From JAAYZM01 sp964510785 (lineage in GTDB: Bacteria; Actinomycetota; Actinomycetes; Actinomycetales; Cellulomonadaceae), in NCBI GenBank assembly GCA_964510785.1, contig CAZECM010000011.1, positions 1 to 64,000 of the forward strand: 64,000 bases of DNA, in the 5' to 3' direction. Below the pieces are notes generated by a model. The model saw only the letters and a program-made list of their open reading frames with translations. It ran no database searches and had not been told where the DNA came from. A program made the translations under genes and the position numbers. Below, piece by piece: positions 34,164 to 41,442 of the stretch. Numbering within the stretch: the first letter of the stretch is position 1; the number at the start of each line of letters is the position of its first letter.

Positions 34164-34640
34164 ATGTCCATCAACGTCAACGGCCGCGAGTACGGCTCCT
34201 GGGCCGAGGTGCCGCCCGAGATCCGCGCCAAGCTCGCCTCGCTGCCCGACAAGAACGGCGACGGCATCCCCGACGTGCTCCAGGGGGACCTGAGCGCCTT
34301 CGGCTCCGTTGGTCAGAGCCCCGACGTCACGACGGTGTCGACGACGACGTTCGCCGTGAACGGTGTGCCCTACCGCTCGCTCGCGGACCTGCCCGAGGTG
34401 CTGCGCGCCGAGATGGACCGTGCCTTCCAGGGCCTTGGCGACCTGGGCACGGCGATCATCGACGCGACGAGCACGGGCGGGCCGCCCGCCGCCGCGCCCG
34501 GACCCACCGGGTACGCGCCCCCGGGCACCGGCTTCTCGGCCCCGGCCGCGCCCGCCCGCGACGCGCGCCCCATGATGATCAACGGCGAACCGTACGAGCC
34601 TGAGGCGGGGCGCAAGCGCTGGTGGCAGTTCTGGAAGTGA
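34164..34640 (+). CDS. conserved hypothetical protein with repeated motif and Ca-loop-like segment
   Basis: This 158-residue cytoplasmic protein contains two copies of a motif: VNGREYGSWAEVPPEIRAKL near the start and VNGVPYRSLADLPEVLRAEM at about residues 65-84. A partial third copy is INGEPYEP near the end. Between the first two lies DKNGDGIPDVLQG, which resembles an EF-hand or dockerin calcium loop. The C-terminus is basic and Trp-rich (KRWWQFWK), suggesting membrane contact. Function is unknown. gggag upstream supports the ATG at 34164. Confidence 0.65.
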   Translation: MSINVNGREYGSWAEVPPEIRAKLASLPDKNGDGIPDVLQGDLSAFGSVGQSPDVTTVSTTTFAVNGVPYRSLADLPEVLRAEMDRAFQGLGDLGTAIIDATSTGGPPAAAPGPTGYAPPGTGFSAPAAPARDARPMMINGEPYEPEAGRKRWWQFWK

Positions 34641-34807
34641 CCAGGAGAGCGGAGACCCCCGTGCACCTCACTCGTGATCCCCAGGGCGAGCCGAGCGAGC
34701 GGCTCCTGCTGTGCGCGCTCCTCGTCGACCTCGCCCGCGCTGCGGGAGGCGCCGAGCTCGACTGTGAACGCGACCTCTCACCGCACGAACCCATCGACCT
34801 GACATGA
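34637..34807 (+). CDS. small hypothetical protein
   Basis: This 56-residue frame starts with a GTG that overlaps the previous stop (GTGA), which suggests coupling. It encodes RRAETPVHLTRDPQGEPSER and LLLCALLVDLARAAGG, with no known motif. Composition is compatible with coding but the support is only the overlap, so it may be spurious. Confidence 0.35.
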   Translation: MTRRAETPVHLTRDPQGEPSERLLLCALLVDLARAAGGAELDCERDLSPHEPIDLT

Positions 34808-34828
34808 ACTTGTGCCCGGGTCATGGCG

Positions 34829-35563
34829 TCAGTCGGCCACGCACCCGTCGAGGACGCGTCGCGAGGCGTCGTGCTCGGCCGCCGTCATCCACAGGCCGTA
34901 GGCGGCCTTGATGCGCACCTGCGCCGCGATGTACTCGCAGCGGTAGGGCTCGTTGGGTGGCAGCCAGCTCGCGGCGTCGGCGTGGCCCTTGGCGTAGTTC
35001 GTAGGTCCGTCGACGGCGGCCAGGTTGGCGGGGTCGTTCGCGAACTGGGTGCGCAGCTCGGGGCTCCACTCGCGCGCGCCCGTGCGCCAGGCGTCGTAGA
35101 GCGCGACGCGGTGGTCGATCTGCACGGCCTCCGAGGAGATGGGTCCGCGCTCGAAGTCGATCGTGACGCCGGAGTAGGGGTCGTGCAGCGTGCCGGACTG
35201 CACGAGGCACGAGCCGCGCCGCAGGGTGACGTCGTCCAGGTCGCGGGCGAGCACGTCGTTGCGGGTGTCACAGCCGTTGGCGTCGACGTCCGCCCAGCGC
35301 TCGCCGAACAGCTCGCGGGCGTAGCCGTCGCCGGTGTCGCGCGGTCGCTCGTCGATGGTGTCGAGGAGGGTGAGCTCGTCGGACCAGCCCGGGGCGTCGT
35401 CGTCGGCGGCCTGCCATGCCTCGAGGTCGGTGACGGCGGGTTCGGCGCCCGAAGTGGCCCCGGGCCCGGACCCGGCCTCGGGCTCGCCGGTGTCGCGGAT
35501 GACGTAGAGGACCACGACGGCCAGGGCGATCGCGACGAGCCAGCCCAGGACGCCGCTCGTCAC
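34829..35563 (-). CDS. HNH endonuclease family protein (DUF1524/GmrSD C-terminal type)
   Basis: This 244-residue protein has an N-terminal membrane helix or signal (GVLGWLVAIALAVVVLYVI) and a C-terminal HNH nuclease domain: VQIDHRVAL with His151, FANDPANLAAV and GPTNYAKGHADAASWLPP, then RCEYIAAQVRIKAAYGL. This is the DUF1524 form found as secreted or anchored nucleases in actinobacteria. The GTG at 35563 overlaps the stop of the NERD-helicase gene by four bases (GTGA), so both are translated together. Whether it acts on outside DNA (nutrient, competition) or with the helicase is unknown. Confidence 0.85.
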   Translation of the reverse strand: MTSGVLGWLVAIALAVVVLYVIRDTGEPEAGSGPGATSGAEPAVTDLEAWQAADDDAPGWSDELTLLDTIDERPRDTGDGYARELFGERWADVDANGCDTRNDVLARDLDDVTLRRGSCLVQSGTLHDPYSGVTIDFERGPISSEAVQIDHRVALYDAWRTGAREWSPELRTQFANDPANLAAVDGPTNYAKGHADAASWLPPNEPYRCEYIAAQVRIKAAYGLWMTAAEHDASRRVLDGCVAD

Positions 35564-37749
35564 ATGACGGCGACCCACAGCCCGTCCCGGGCTCGCGTCG
35601 CGGCGACGTACAGGGCCCGGCGCTCGAGCTCCCACCTCTCGCGTGCGGCGTCGTCCTCGGGGGCGAACGAGGACTCCACCTGGTCGGCCCGCACGTCCGC
35701 GAGCAGCACGTGCTTGAACTCGAGCCCCTTGGCGCGGTGCACCGTGCCGACCTTGATCTGGTCGGACACCTCGCCCCGGTAGTCGGCGAGGTCGAGCCAC
35801 GGGTAGCCGGCCGCCGCGAGCGCGTCACCCACGAGGCGCACGGTGCGCCGCGACTGGCACAGCACACCGACGTCGCCCGCCCCCACGCCCACCTCGCGCG
35901 TCACCGCGCGCACGTGGTCCACGAGACGGGAGTCGCGGTCCCGCACGTCGTCGAACCACACCTGCAGGGGGCGAGGTCCGCGCCGTTCGACCGCCGTCGT
36001 GGCGTCGCCCGCGACCACGGCTCCCTCGACGTCGTCGTACGTGAGCCCGGCCACGAGGCGCTGCGCGAACTCGAGGATCTCGCGGGTGTTGCGGTAGTTG
36101 GACGACAGCACCTCGCCGCGTCCCGCGAGCGAGATCCCGACCTCTCCGAGCCGGTACCCGGACGGGTAGAGCGCCTGCTGTCCGTCCCCGATGAGCAGGA
36201 GCCCGTTCGGGCGGTTGCCCACGAGACTGTGCAGCAGGCGCAACATCGACGCGGACAGGTCCTGCGCCTCGTCGACGACGACGGCCGAGTACCCGGCGAG
36301 CGGCTCGCGCTGCAGCTCCTTCTCCGCGAGCAGGATGAGGTCGGGGAAGTCGACGATGCCCTGCCGGCGCAGCTCCGCGGCGTACGCGACGTACAGCTCC
36401 CACACCGCCCGGCGCTGCTCGAGCTGCAGGCCCTGCCCACGGCCGGTGCGCACGAGGGCGGCGTAGTCCTCGAACCGCAGCAGCCCGCGCCCCTTGACGA
36501 CGTGGAGCACCTCGTCGCGCCAGTACTGCATGGGTGCGCTCGACCGGCCGAGCGGTCCAGGCATGCCGACCTTCTGCCACACCGCCGTCCACGCCTGCGC
36601 GGCCTTCCACGGCGAGAGTGTGAACAGGACCCCGCGCTGGCTCAGCACCTGATGGGCGAACTGGTGGACGCTCGTGAACTCGACACGGTCCGCGACCTCC
36701 GGGGCCATGCGGTGCAGGTGCGTGCGCATGACCTGGGGCAACGAGCGGACGAAGGTCGTGAACAAGACCTTGCCGGGCTGGGTGCGTGCGAGGTGCGCCG
36801 CCCGGTGCAGGCCCACCACGGTCTTGCCCGTCCCCGCGGGGCCGCGCACGCGCGCCGGGCCGCCGTAGCTCCGGCGTGTCAGGCGGGCCTGGTCGGGATG
36901 GAGCACGGACATCCAGGCCTCGATGGGTTCGAGGGCCTTGCCGGCGAGAAGGTGCGCGCGGACCTCCTCCTCGGAGATCAAGGAGTCCGGGGCCGGCTCC
37001 ACCGTGTCCGCCACCGTCGGGCTCGTGGGCGCGGGTGGCCCCACGTGCGGGAACAGCGCGAGCGTGCGGACCAGGACGGCGTCCACGGTCGCCGGGTCGA
37101 GGCGGTCACCGCGGGCGGCGATGTGCCGGACGACGTCGCCGTCGCCGAGCAGCCGCACGGGTCCGAGCTCGTGATCGATGCCCCGCCGGCCGCACAGCGT
37201 GACGAGCGTGTGGATCTCGCCCGGGGCGAGTCCCGTCTCGGCGAGGTCCTGCTGGACGGTCGCGGCGACCTGCGAGAGCGCGAGGATGTCGTCCGTGACG
37301 TCGGCCTGACCGCACAGCACCCGGCCGGCTTCGATGCTGACGCTCGTCCAGCTCTTCGCGTCGATGACGAACACGCCGGCCGGACCCACGACGATCAGGT
37401 CGATCTGCGCCGTGCGGCTGCCGGGCCAGCGCCGGTCGGTGAGCAGGAAGTACCCGGACGGCACGAGGGTCGCGAGCGCCTCGGCGACCTTGAGCTCCCC
37501 CACCGCCCCGCGGCCGAAGTCCGCCGCGCGGCGACGGCACTCCGCGGCCGCCCGCAGATGGTCCTTGGCCTCGCCGAGCAGCCGGTGGCGCGCGCCGGCA
37601 TCGGGCTCGTGGTTCGCCTGGCCCGTCAACGCGTCCGCATGGGACTCGTGCTCCCGGGCCGCGAGTCGGAAGCGCTCGCCCTCGAGCGCGGCCGAGCCAC
37701 CGGCTACCACGTCAGGGACCTCACCCCGCAAGTATCGGACATCAAGCAC
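35560..37749 (-). CDS. NERD nuclease-UvrD/Rep-like helicase fusion
   Basis: This 729-residue protein combines an N-terminal NERD domain (about residues 77-190; Glu85 in GELK, Asp117 in QIDLIVV, Asp130 and Lys132 in VIDAKSW) with an SF1 helicase: Walker A GPAGTGKT at 303-310, DEAQD at 493-497, GDGQQALYPSGY, VGTVHRAKGLEFKHV and YVAATRARDGL. NERD is a nuclease-related fold, and such fusions occur in DNA processing and, in some cases, phage defence. The start is GTG at 37749. There is no membrane segment. It is coupled to the HNH gene. Confidence 0.87.
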   Translation of the reverse strand: MLDVRYLRGEVPDVVAGGSAALEGERFRLAAREHESHADALTGQANHEPDAGARHRLLGEAKDHLRAAAECRRRAADFGRGAVGELKVAEALATLVPSGYFLLTDRRWPGSRTAQIDLIVVGPAGVFVIDAKSWTSVSIEAGRVLCGQADVTDDILALSQVAATVQQDLAETGLAPGEIHTLVTLCGRRGIDHELGPVRLLGDGDVVRHIAARGDRLDPATVDAVLVRTLALFPHVGPPAPTSPTVADTVEPAPDSLISEEEVRAHLLAGKALEPIEAWMSVLHPDQARLTRRSYGGPARVRGPAGTGKTVVGLHRAAHLARTQPGKVLFTTFVRSLPQVMRTHLHRMAPEVADRVEFTSVHQFAHQVLSQRGVLFTLSPWKAAQAWTAVWQKVGMPGPLGRSSAPMQYWRDEVLHVVKGRGLLRFEDYAALVRTGRGQGLQLEQRRAVWELYVAYAAELRRQGIVDFPDLILLAEKELQREPLAGYSAVVVDEAQDLSASMLRLLHSLVGNRPNGLLLIGDGQQALYPSGYRLGEVGISLAGRGEVLSSNYRNTREILEFAQRLVAGLTYDDVEGAVVAGDATTAVERRGPRPLQVWFDDVRDRDSRLVDHVRAVTREVGVGAGDVGVLCQSRRTVRLVGDALAAAGYPWLDLADYRGEVSDQIKVGTVHRAKGLEFKHVLLADVRADQVESSFAPEDDAARERWELERRALYVAATRARDGLWVAVM

Positions 37750-38036
37750 CGGTACTCGCAGTTCGGCACGTCGGACTTGCCCACCACGTGCATGAATGTC
37801 CTCAAACTTGAGACAGCCTGTGGCACCCCTGTCCTAAGAACTGCGACATCTGCGCACGGTCCTGTTCCAGCAGCCCGGTGCGATCACCTTGGCCGTGCGC
37901 CGGTGGAGCCGATGACACCGCGGCAAGCATCCGTTCAAGCGTCGAGGCCATGGTCTGAGCTGAGTCCGCTGCTCGGATCTCGGGGCACCGACGTGTGAGA
38001 CCGCGCGTGCCCGACGGCGTGTGCCAGGGTTACCGT

Positions 38037-38390
38037 GTGACCGAGCCCCAGATCGCTGAGCTGCAACGTTCGATGCGCGAGTTCCTCGTCGAGCGCGACT
38101 GGGACAAGTTCCAGGACCCGAAGTCGCTCGTGCTCGCGCTCGTAGGCGAGGTCGGGGAGCTCGCGGAGCTGTTCCAGTGGCTACCGGCCGACGAGGTGCC
38201 GGCGCTCGCGGCCGAGCCCGCGCGGCACCAGCGCATCGGCGAGGAGATCGCGGACGTGCTGCTCTATCTGTTGCGCCTCGCGGACGTGCTCGACGTCGAC
38301 GTCATGGCAGCGGCCCGCGCCAAGCAGCTCAGCGCCCGGGCGAAGTACCCCGCCGCCCAGGTGCACGGCGTCGCGCCCGACAAGGTCTAG
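38037..38390 (+). CDS. MazG-like nucleotide pyrophosphohydrolase
   Basis: This 117-residue all-alpha NTP pyrophosphatase matches the DCTPP1/RS21-C6 type: EVGELAELFQW and EEIADVLLYLLRLAD provide the metal-binding acidic residues. It hydrolyses (d)NTPs to monophosphates and diphosphate, probably clearing non-canonical or excess nucleotides. The GTG at 38037 gives a normal family start (VTEPQIAELQRSMREFL); a frame from 37995 is longer. Its stop overlaps the convergent gene's stop through the shared palindrome CTAG. Confidence 0.9.
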   Translation: MTEPQIAELQRSMREFLVERDWDKFQDPKSLVLALVGEVGELAELFQWLPADEVPALAAEPARHQRIGEEIADVLLYLLRLADVLDVDVMAAARAKQLSARAKYPAAQVHGVAPDKV

Positions 38391-38893
38391 CGAGGCGGCT
38401 CGGCCACCTTGATGAAGAGCTCGGTGTCCCACCGGGTCGGGTCCTCGTCGTCGTCGGGCCCGTCGAGGAAGAACTCGACCCGCGAGACGAACGCGTCCCC
38501 CTCCGGCGTGCCCCGCGCGTCCCACGCGACGCCCTCGGCTTCCGCCCAGCCGATCAGGACGCCGTTGCCCTCGATCCCCCGCGTGGCGTCGGTGTAGACG
38601 AGCGTGCCGTAGGTGCCCGCCGGCAGCTCGCCCGCCGCCACGCGGTCGTCACCCGCCACCCGGGCCGCCACCGGCCAGCCGACCTCGAAGTCCATCACGC
38701 CCGTCATGTCGATGACGTGCAGGCGGCAGAACGGAGCGCCCGCCGGGTCGATGTCGCGGTCGGCGAGCCACGCGGCCGTCTCCGCGACGAGGCCGGGGAT
38801 CGCGGCATCCATGGCTTCGAACGGCAACGTCGCGCGGATGCCGACGGTGTGCTGGGCCGTGCGCTCCACGAGCTGCGGCGTCGTCGTCCTCAT
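38387..38893 (-). CDS. GyrI-like small-molecule binding domain protein
   Basis: This 168-residue cytoplasmic protein belongs to the GyrI/SRPBCC-adjacent effector-binding family: PFCRLHVIDMTGVMDFEVGW is the typical core strand pair, and GVLIGWAEAEGV with FFLDGPDD is in the last third. These stand-alone domains bind hydrophobic ligands or inhibit gyrase in some cases; the role here is unknown. The ATG at 38893 follows ggaagg. It is convergent with the MazG-like gene and shares a four-base stop overlap. Confidence 0.8.
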   Translation of the reverse strand: MRTTTPQLVERTAQHTVGIRATLPFEAMDAAIPGLVAETAAWLADRDIDPAGAPFCRLHVIDMTGVMDFEVGWPVAARVAGDDRVAAGELPAGTYGTLVYTDATRGIEGNGVLIGWAEAEGVAWDARGTPEGDAFVSRVEFFLDGPDDDEDPTRWDTELFIKVAEPPR

Positions 38894-39072
38894 CGGGTTC
38901 CTTCCCGCTGGCGGCCCCGTGCCGCCAGTCCTCACCGTTCAGACCGGGAACGACGATGGAACTCATCGGCACCGGGCCCACCGGAGCTGGTGGTGCGCCC
39001 GCCCGCTCGCCGTCGTCGGACACCTGCGTCAGGCTGGGAAGGCAACATCGGCCGACGACGAGGAGCGGCGCC

Positions 39073-39495
39073 ATGACCTCCGGCACGTACCCACAGATCG
39101 CCCAGGTGGTGCTCGACACCACGGATGCGCGAGCGCTCGCGGAGTTCTACCGCGCGCTCTTCGGGCTGGAGTACCGGCCGGGCGACGAGCCGCCGGCTGG
39201 TGGGCCGGACCCGAACGGGGCGGACTGGCTCGTGCTGCGGAACCCGCGCGGCGGCACCGATCTGGCGTTTCAGCAGGTCGAGCACCTGCCCGAACCCACG
39301 TGGCCGGACGGGCCCTACCCGCAGATGCTGCACCTCGACACGACCGTGCCCGACGCCGCGGAGCTGGCCCGGCAGCACGACCGGGCGCTCGCGCTCGGCG
39401 CCCGGGTGCTGCTCGACCGCACGGACGATCCCGACGAGCCGCTCTACGTGTTCGCGGACCCGTCGGGGCACCCCTTCTGCGTGTTCGTGTCCTGA
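39073..39495 (+). CDS. VOC family (glyoxalase/bleomycin resistance fold) protein
   Basis: This 140-residue protein has the paired beta-alpha-beta-beta-beta units of the vicinal oxygen chelate superfamily: IAQVVLDTTDARALAEFYRA starts the first and PQMLHLDTTVPDAAELARQH the second, ending with DPSGHPFCVFV. Metal ligands are likely His and Glu, but the substrate is unknown. The ATG at 39073 follows aggagcgg; the frame is open further upstream without support. Confidence 0.88.
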   Translation: MTSGTYPQIAQVVLDTTDARALAEFYRALFGLEYRPGDEPPAGGPDPNGADWLVLRNPRGGTDLAFQQVEHLPEPTWPDGPYPQMLHLDTTVPDAAELARQHDRALALGARVLLDRTDDPDEPLYVFADPSGHPFCVFVS

Positions 39496-39541
39496 GCCGC
39501 TGGATCGCTGCGGCGCCGACCCGCTGCGCCCTGGGCCGTGC

Positions 39542-39994
39542 TCAGACGGGAACGACCAGCTCGTCCGGGGCGAATGCCCGCACCTCGAGGTCGTTCGCGT
39601 GATGGAGGGGCTCGAGGGGGATGCCGGACTCCTGTGCGGCGGCGAGGATCCCGGCGGCCCACTGCCGGTCCTCCGCGTTCGGGTCGCCGGTGCCCGGACG
39701 CACCAGGAGGAACGCGAAGGACCCGGGCCCGAGCTGGCCGGCAAGGTGGCTGCACATGTGCATGAGCCCGTCGAGACCCGCGCGGTCCGGCCGTGCGGGG
39801 ATGTCCTCGAGCTGGACGAGCACCGGCGTCGGCTCGCCGTCGTCGACGAAGTTGAGCCACAGCTCGCGTTGCGACCAGGAGTGCGTGCCCGTGAACTTCA
39901 GCCAGGTGCGCAGCACGGGGGAGGGTTCGCCGTCGGCCAGCTGGGCCGCGTACTCGGCGATCGTGAGGTTGCTGTCTTTGGTGTGGTTGCTCAT
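39542..39994 (-). CDS. hypothetical protein
   Basis: This 150-residue cytoplasmic protein matches no family I recognise. It is acidic, Leu/Ala-rich, and contains THSWSQRELWLNFVDDGEPT and LMHMCSHLAGQLGPGSFAFL. The latter resembles the core of proteins annotated as DUF-type effector-binding or immunity-like, but that is not secure. The ATG at 39994 is preferred over a TTG at 40003. It is convergent with the VOC gene after a 46-base gap. Confidence 0.6.
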   Translation of the reverse strand: MSNHTKDSNLTIAEYAAQLADGEPSPVLRTWLKFTGTHSWSQRELWLNFVDDGEPTPVLVQLEDIPARPDRAGLDGLMHMCSHLAGQLGPGSFAFLLVRPGTGDPNAEDRQWAAGILAAAQESGIPLEPLHHANDLEVRAFAPDELVVPV

Positions 39995-40069
39995 GACGCT
40001 CAAGAGTGGTGACGCGGGGCGTGCCGTGGGAGTTGTCCACAGGGGCAGTTCCGCGCACGGGCGCAGCGC

Positions 40070-40101
40070 GAGGCCCGCCGCACTGGGGTGCGACGGGCCT
40101 C
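40070..40101 (-). terminator. hairpin terminator downstream of the SPFH gene
   Basis: Arms 40070-40083 and 40088-40101 form an 8-base outer stem (gaggcccg/cgggcctc) and a 5-base inner stem around a 4-base loop with one mismatch. It begins twelve bases after the stop at 40113. Confidence 0.6.
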
Positions 40102-40112
40102 GTCAGGGCTTG

Positions 40113-40787
40113 CTACGAGCTGGTGCCGGACCCACCGGACTTGAGGACGACGGTCCCGCCACCGGACTCGACGGCCTGGAGGGTGCGCAGCTCGCGCAGG
40201 CCCGGCGTCGAGTCGAGCAGCCGCGCCGCGTTGGCGAGCGAGCGCAGTGCCGCCGTCTCAGCGCGCGCCCGCTCGAGCGCCGCGACGCCCTCCTGCCGGG
40301 CCACGGCGACCTTCGCGAACATCCCGCGCAGCTCACCCGGGAAGGACAGGTCGCGCAGGTCGACGGCCTCGACGACGACGCCGAGGGACGCCGCCGCCTC
40401 GGCCACGGCCGACGTCAGGGTCGCACCAGCGCCGGCCCGGGCACCGAGAAGGTTCTCTGCGGCGAGCCCACCGACGAAGGAGCGCACGGCGAGCTGCGCC
40501 TCGAGGTGCAGCTGCTCGCGGCCGCCGTCGTCGGCGTCGCTCGAGAGGACCCAGGCGAGGGCGTCGGCGACGCGGAAGCGGATGGTGAGCGAGGCCTTGA
40601 CCGCCACACCGTCAGCCGTGAGGACCTCCTGGCCGGAGACCTTGAGGACGGTCGGGCGCAGGTCGACGATCTCCACCACCGCACCGAACCAGCGGTAGCG
40701 GTGGCGGCCCGGCTCGAGCACGCGTGCCTCGGCACCACGCTGGTGCAGCACCGCGCGCTGGAACGACTGGACCGTGACCCTGGCCAT
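40113..40787 (-). CDS. SPFH/Band 7 domain protein without membrane anchor
   Basis: This 224-residue protein has the stomatin/prohibitin (SPFH) core: LEPGRHRYRWFGAVVEIVDLR, VLTADGVAVKASLTIRFRV and a C-terminal coiled coil with VARQEGVAALERARAETAALR. SPFH proteins form ring-shaped membrane microdomain scaffolds and usually carry an N-terminal hydrophobic hairpin, which is missing here. The ATG at 40787 is chosen because aaggagg lies nine bases upstream; an ATG at 40796 would abut it. It is monocistronic with a terminator downstream, and 655 bases separate it from the giant-protein operon. Confidence 0.82.
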   Translation of the reverse strand: MARVTVQSFQRAVLHQRGAEARVLEPGRHRYRWFGAVVEIVDLRPTVLKVSGQEVLTADGVAVKASLTIRFRVADALAWVLSSDADDGGREQLHLEAQLAVRSFVGGLAAENLLGARAGAGATLTSAVAEAAASLGVVVEAVDLRDLSFPGELRGMFAKVAVARQEGVAALERARAETAALRSLANAARLLDSTPGLRELRTLQAVESGGGTVVLKSGGSGTSS

Positions 40788-41176
40788 GGTGACCATCCTC
40801 CTTCTGTGGCCCGTGCCCGACGGTCGGGCACGGGGACGTGCATCGGCGCACGGACCACCGGCCGGTGCGGGACCGGGAGGCGGGGCTGCGCGCCGCAGAG
40901 CCATCGATCCCGTGTGCACCGGCCGGCGGCCGTGACGCGGAGTTGAACCGCACGCGCCAGCCGGGCTGATACGCGTGACCTTGTACTTCAGGTCCGACAA
41001 GGGGGAACGCCGTGATCCAGAGGATTCCGGGCGCCCGCTGAACGGCCGCCGGCCACGGTAGGCCCGGCCCGCCACCTCGAGCCAGCGATTTCCGTGGCCT
41101 CACCTCTCGGCCCAGTAGCCGTCCGCGCACTCGTTGACCGGTTACCAGTACGGCCTCGACCAGCCCCACTCCCTCG

Positions 41177-41210
41177 TTGCGGGACGTTGTGCACGCGTAG
41201 CGTCCCGCAA
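41177..41210. repeat. palindromic intergenic repeat, family C copy 2
   Basis: Arms ttgcgggacg and cgtcccgcaa form a 10-base stem around a 14-base loop that contains gcacgcgtag. It matches 17581-17610 in the stem and in the following bases that lead to GTGCAC. Confidence 0.7.
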
Positions 41211-41275
41211 CGTGTCATTCCTGTGCACGGTGTTCCGCGCAACCGGAGAACGTTCCGCACTGCCCAGCGGCACCC

Positions 41276-41397
41276 CTGAGCCGCCCGCGCACTCCTTGGT
41301 ACCCGAATGACATAACGGGGGCGACACGCCGGGCGACACGCCGTGAGTCACGGCTCGCTTGGTCACTCCAGCACCAAGGAGTGCGCGGACGGCTCAG
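41276..41397. repeat. dispersed repeat with 25-base terminal inverted arms, family B copy 1
   Basis: The 122-base element has arms 41276-41300 and 41373-41397 that are complementary at 24 of 25 positions (ctgagccg...ccttggt). Its centre contains a direct repeat of cgacacgccggg/cgacacgccg. The complement of its right end is identical to 36 bases at the left end of the copy at 63807. It resembles a MITE or a structured intergenic RNA element; no transposase is present. Confidence 0.8.
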
Positions 41398-41442
41398 CCC
41401 GGGGGCGTGTGGGTGGGTTCGGGGGGCGCGGCAGGGGGAGGG

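Larger units (their letters stand above)
40788..41442. other. intergenic region carrying two dispersed repeats
   Basis: This 655-base gap lies upstream of the SPFH gene and downstream of the 17-kb operon. It contains the family C palindrome (41177-41210) and the family B element (41276-41397). The interval 40797-41170 shows no convincing gene; it should hold the SPFH promoter. Immediately beyond, 41398-41520 is a long G-run-rich stretch overlapping the 3' end of the 647-residue gene. Confidence 0.7.

Noticed and set aside
35710..37998. A 762-codon open frame on the plus strand over the NERD-helicase gene
   Set aside because: Helicase and NERD motifs on the minus strand are clear; the plus frame has no motif and biased Arg/His/Val/Glu content.
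40031..40042. Single TTGTCCACA DnaA-box-like site
   Set aside because: One isolated box occurs by chance often in such genomes, and no cluster or AT-rich region surrounds it.
41142..41366. Short frames within the family B and C repeats (for example SPGVSPPLCHSGTKECAGG)
   Set aside because: Similar residues arise in both repeat copies because the DNA is repeated. There is no ribosome-binding site, and the frames extend differently outside the repeat.
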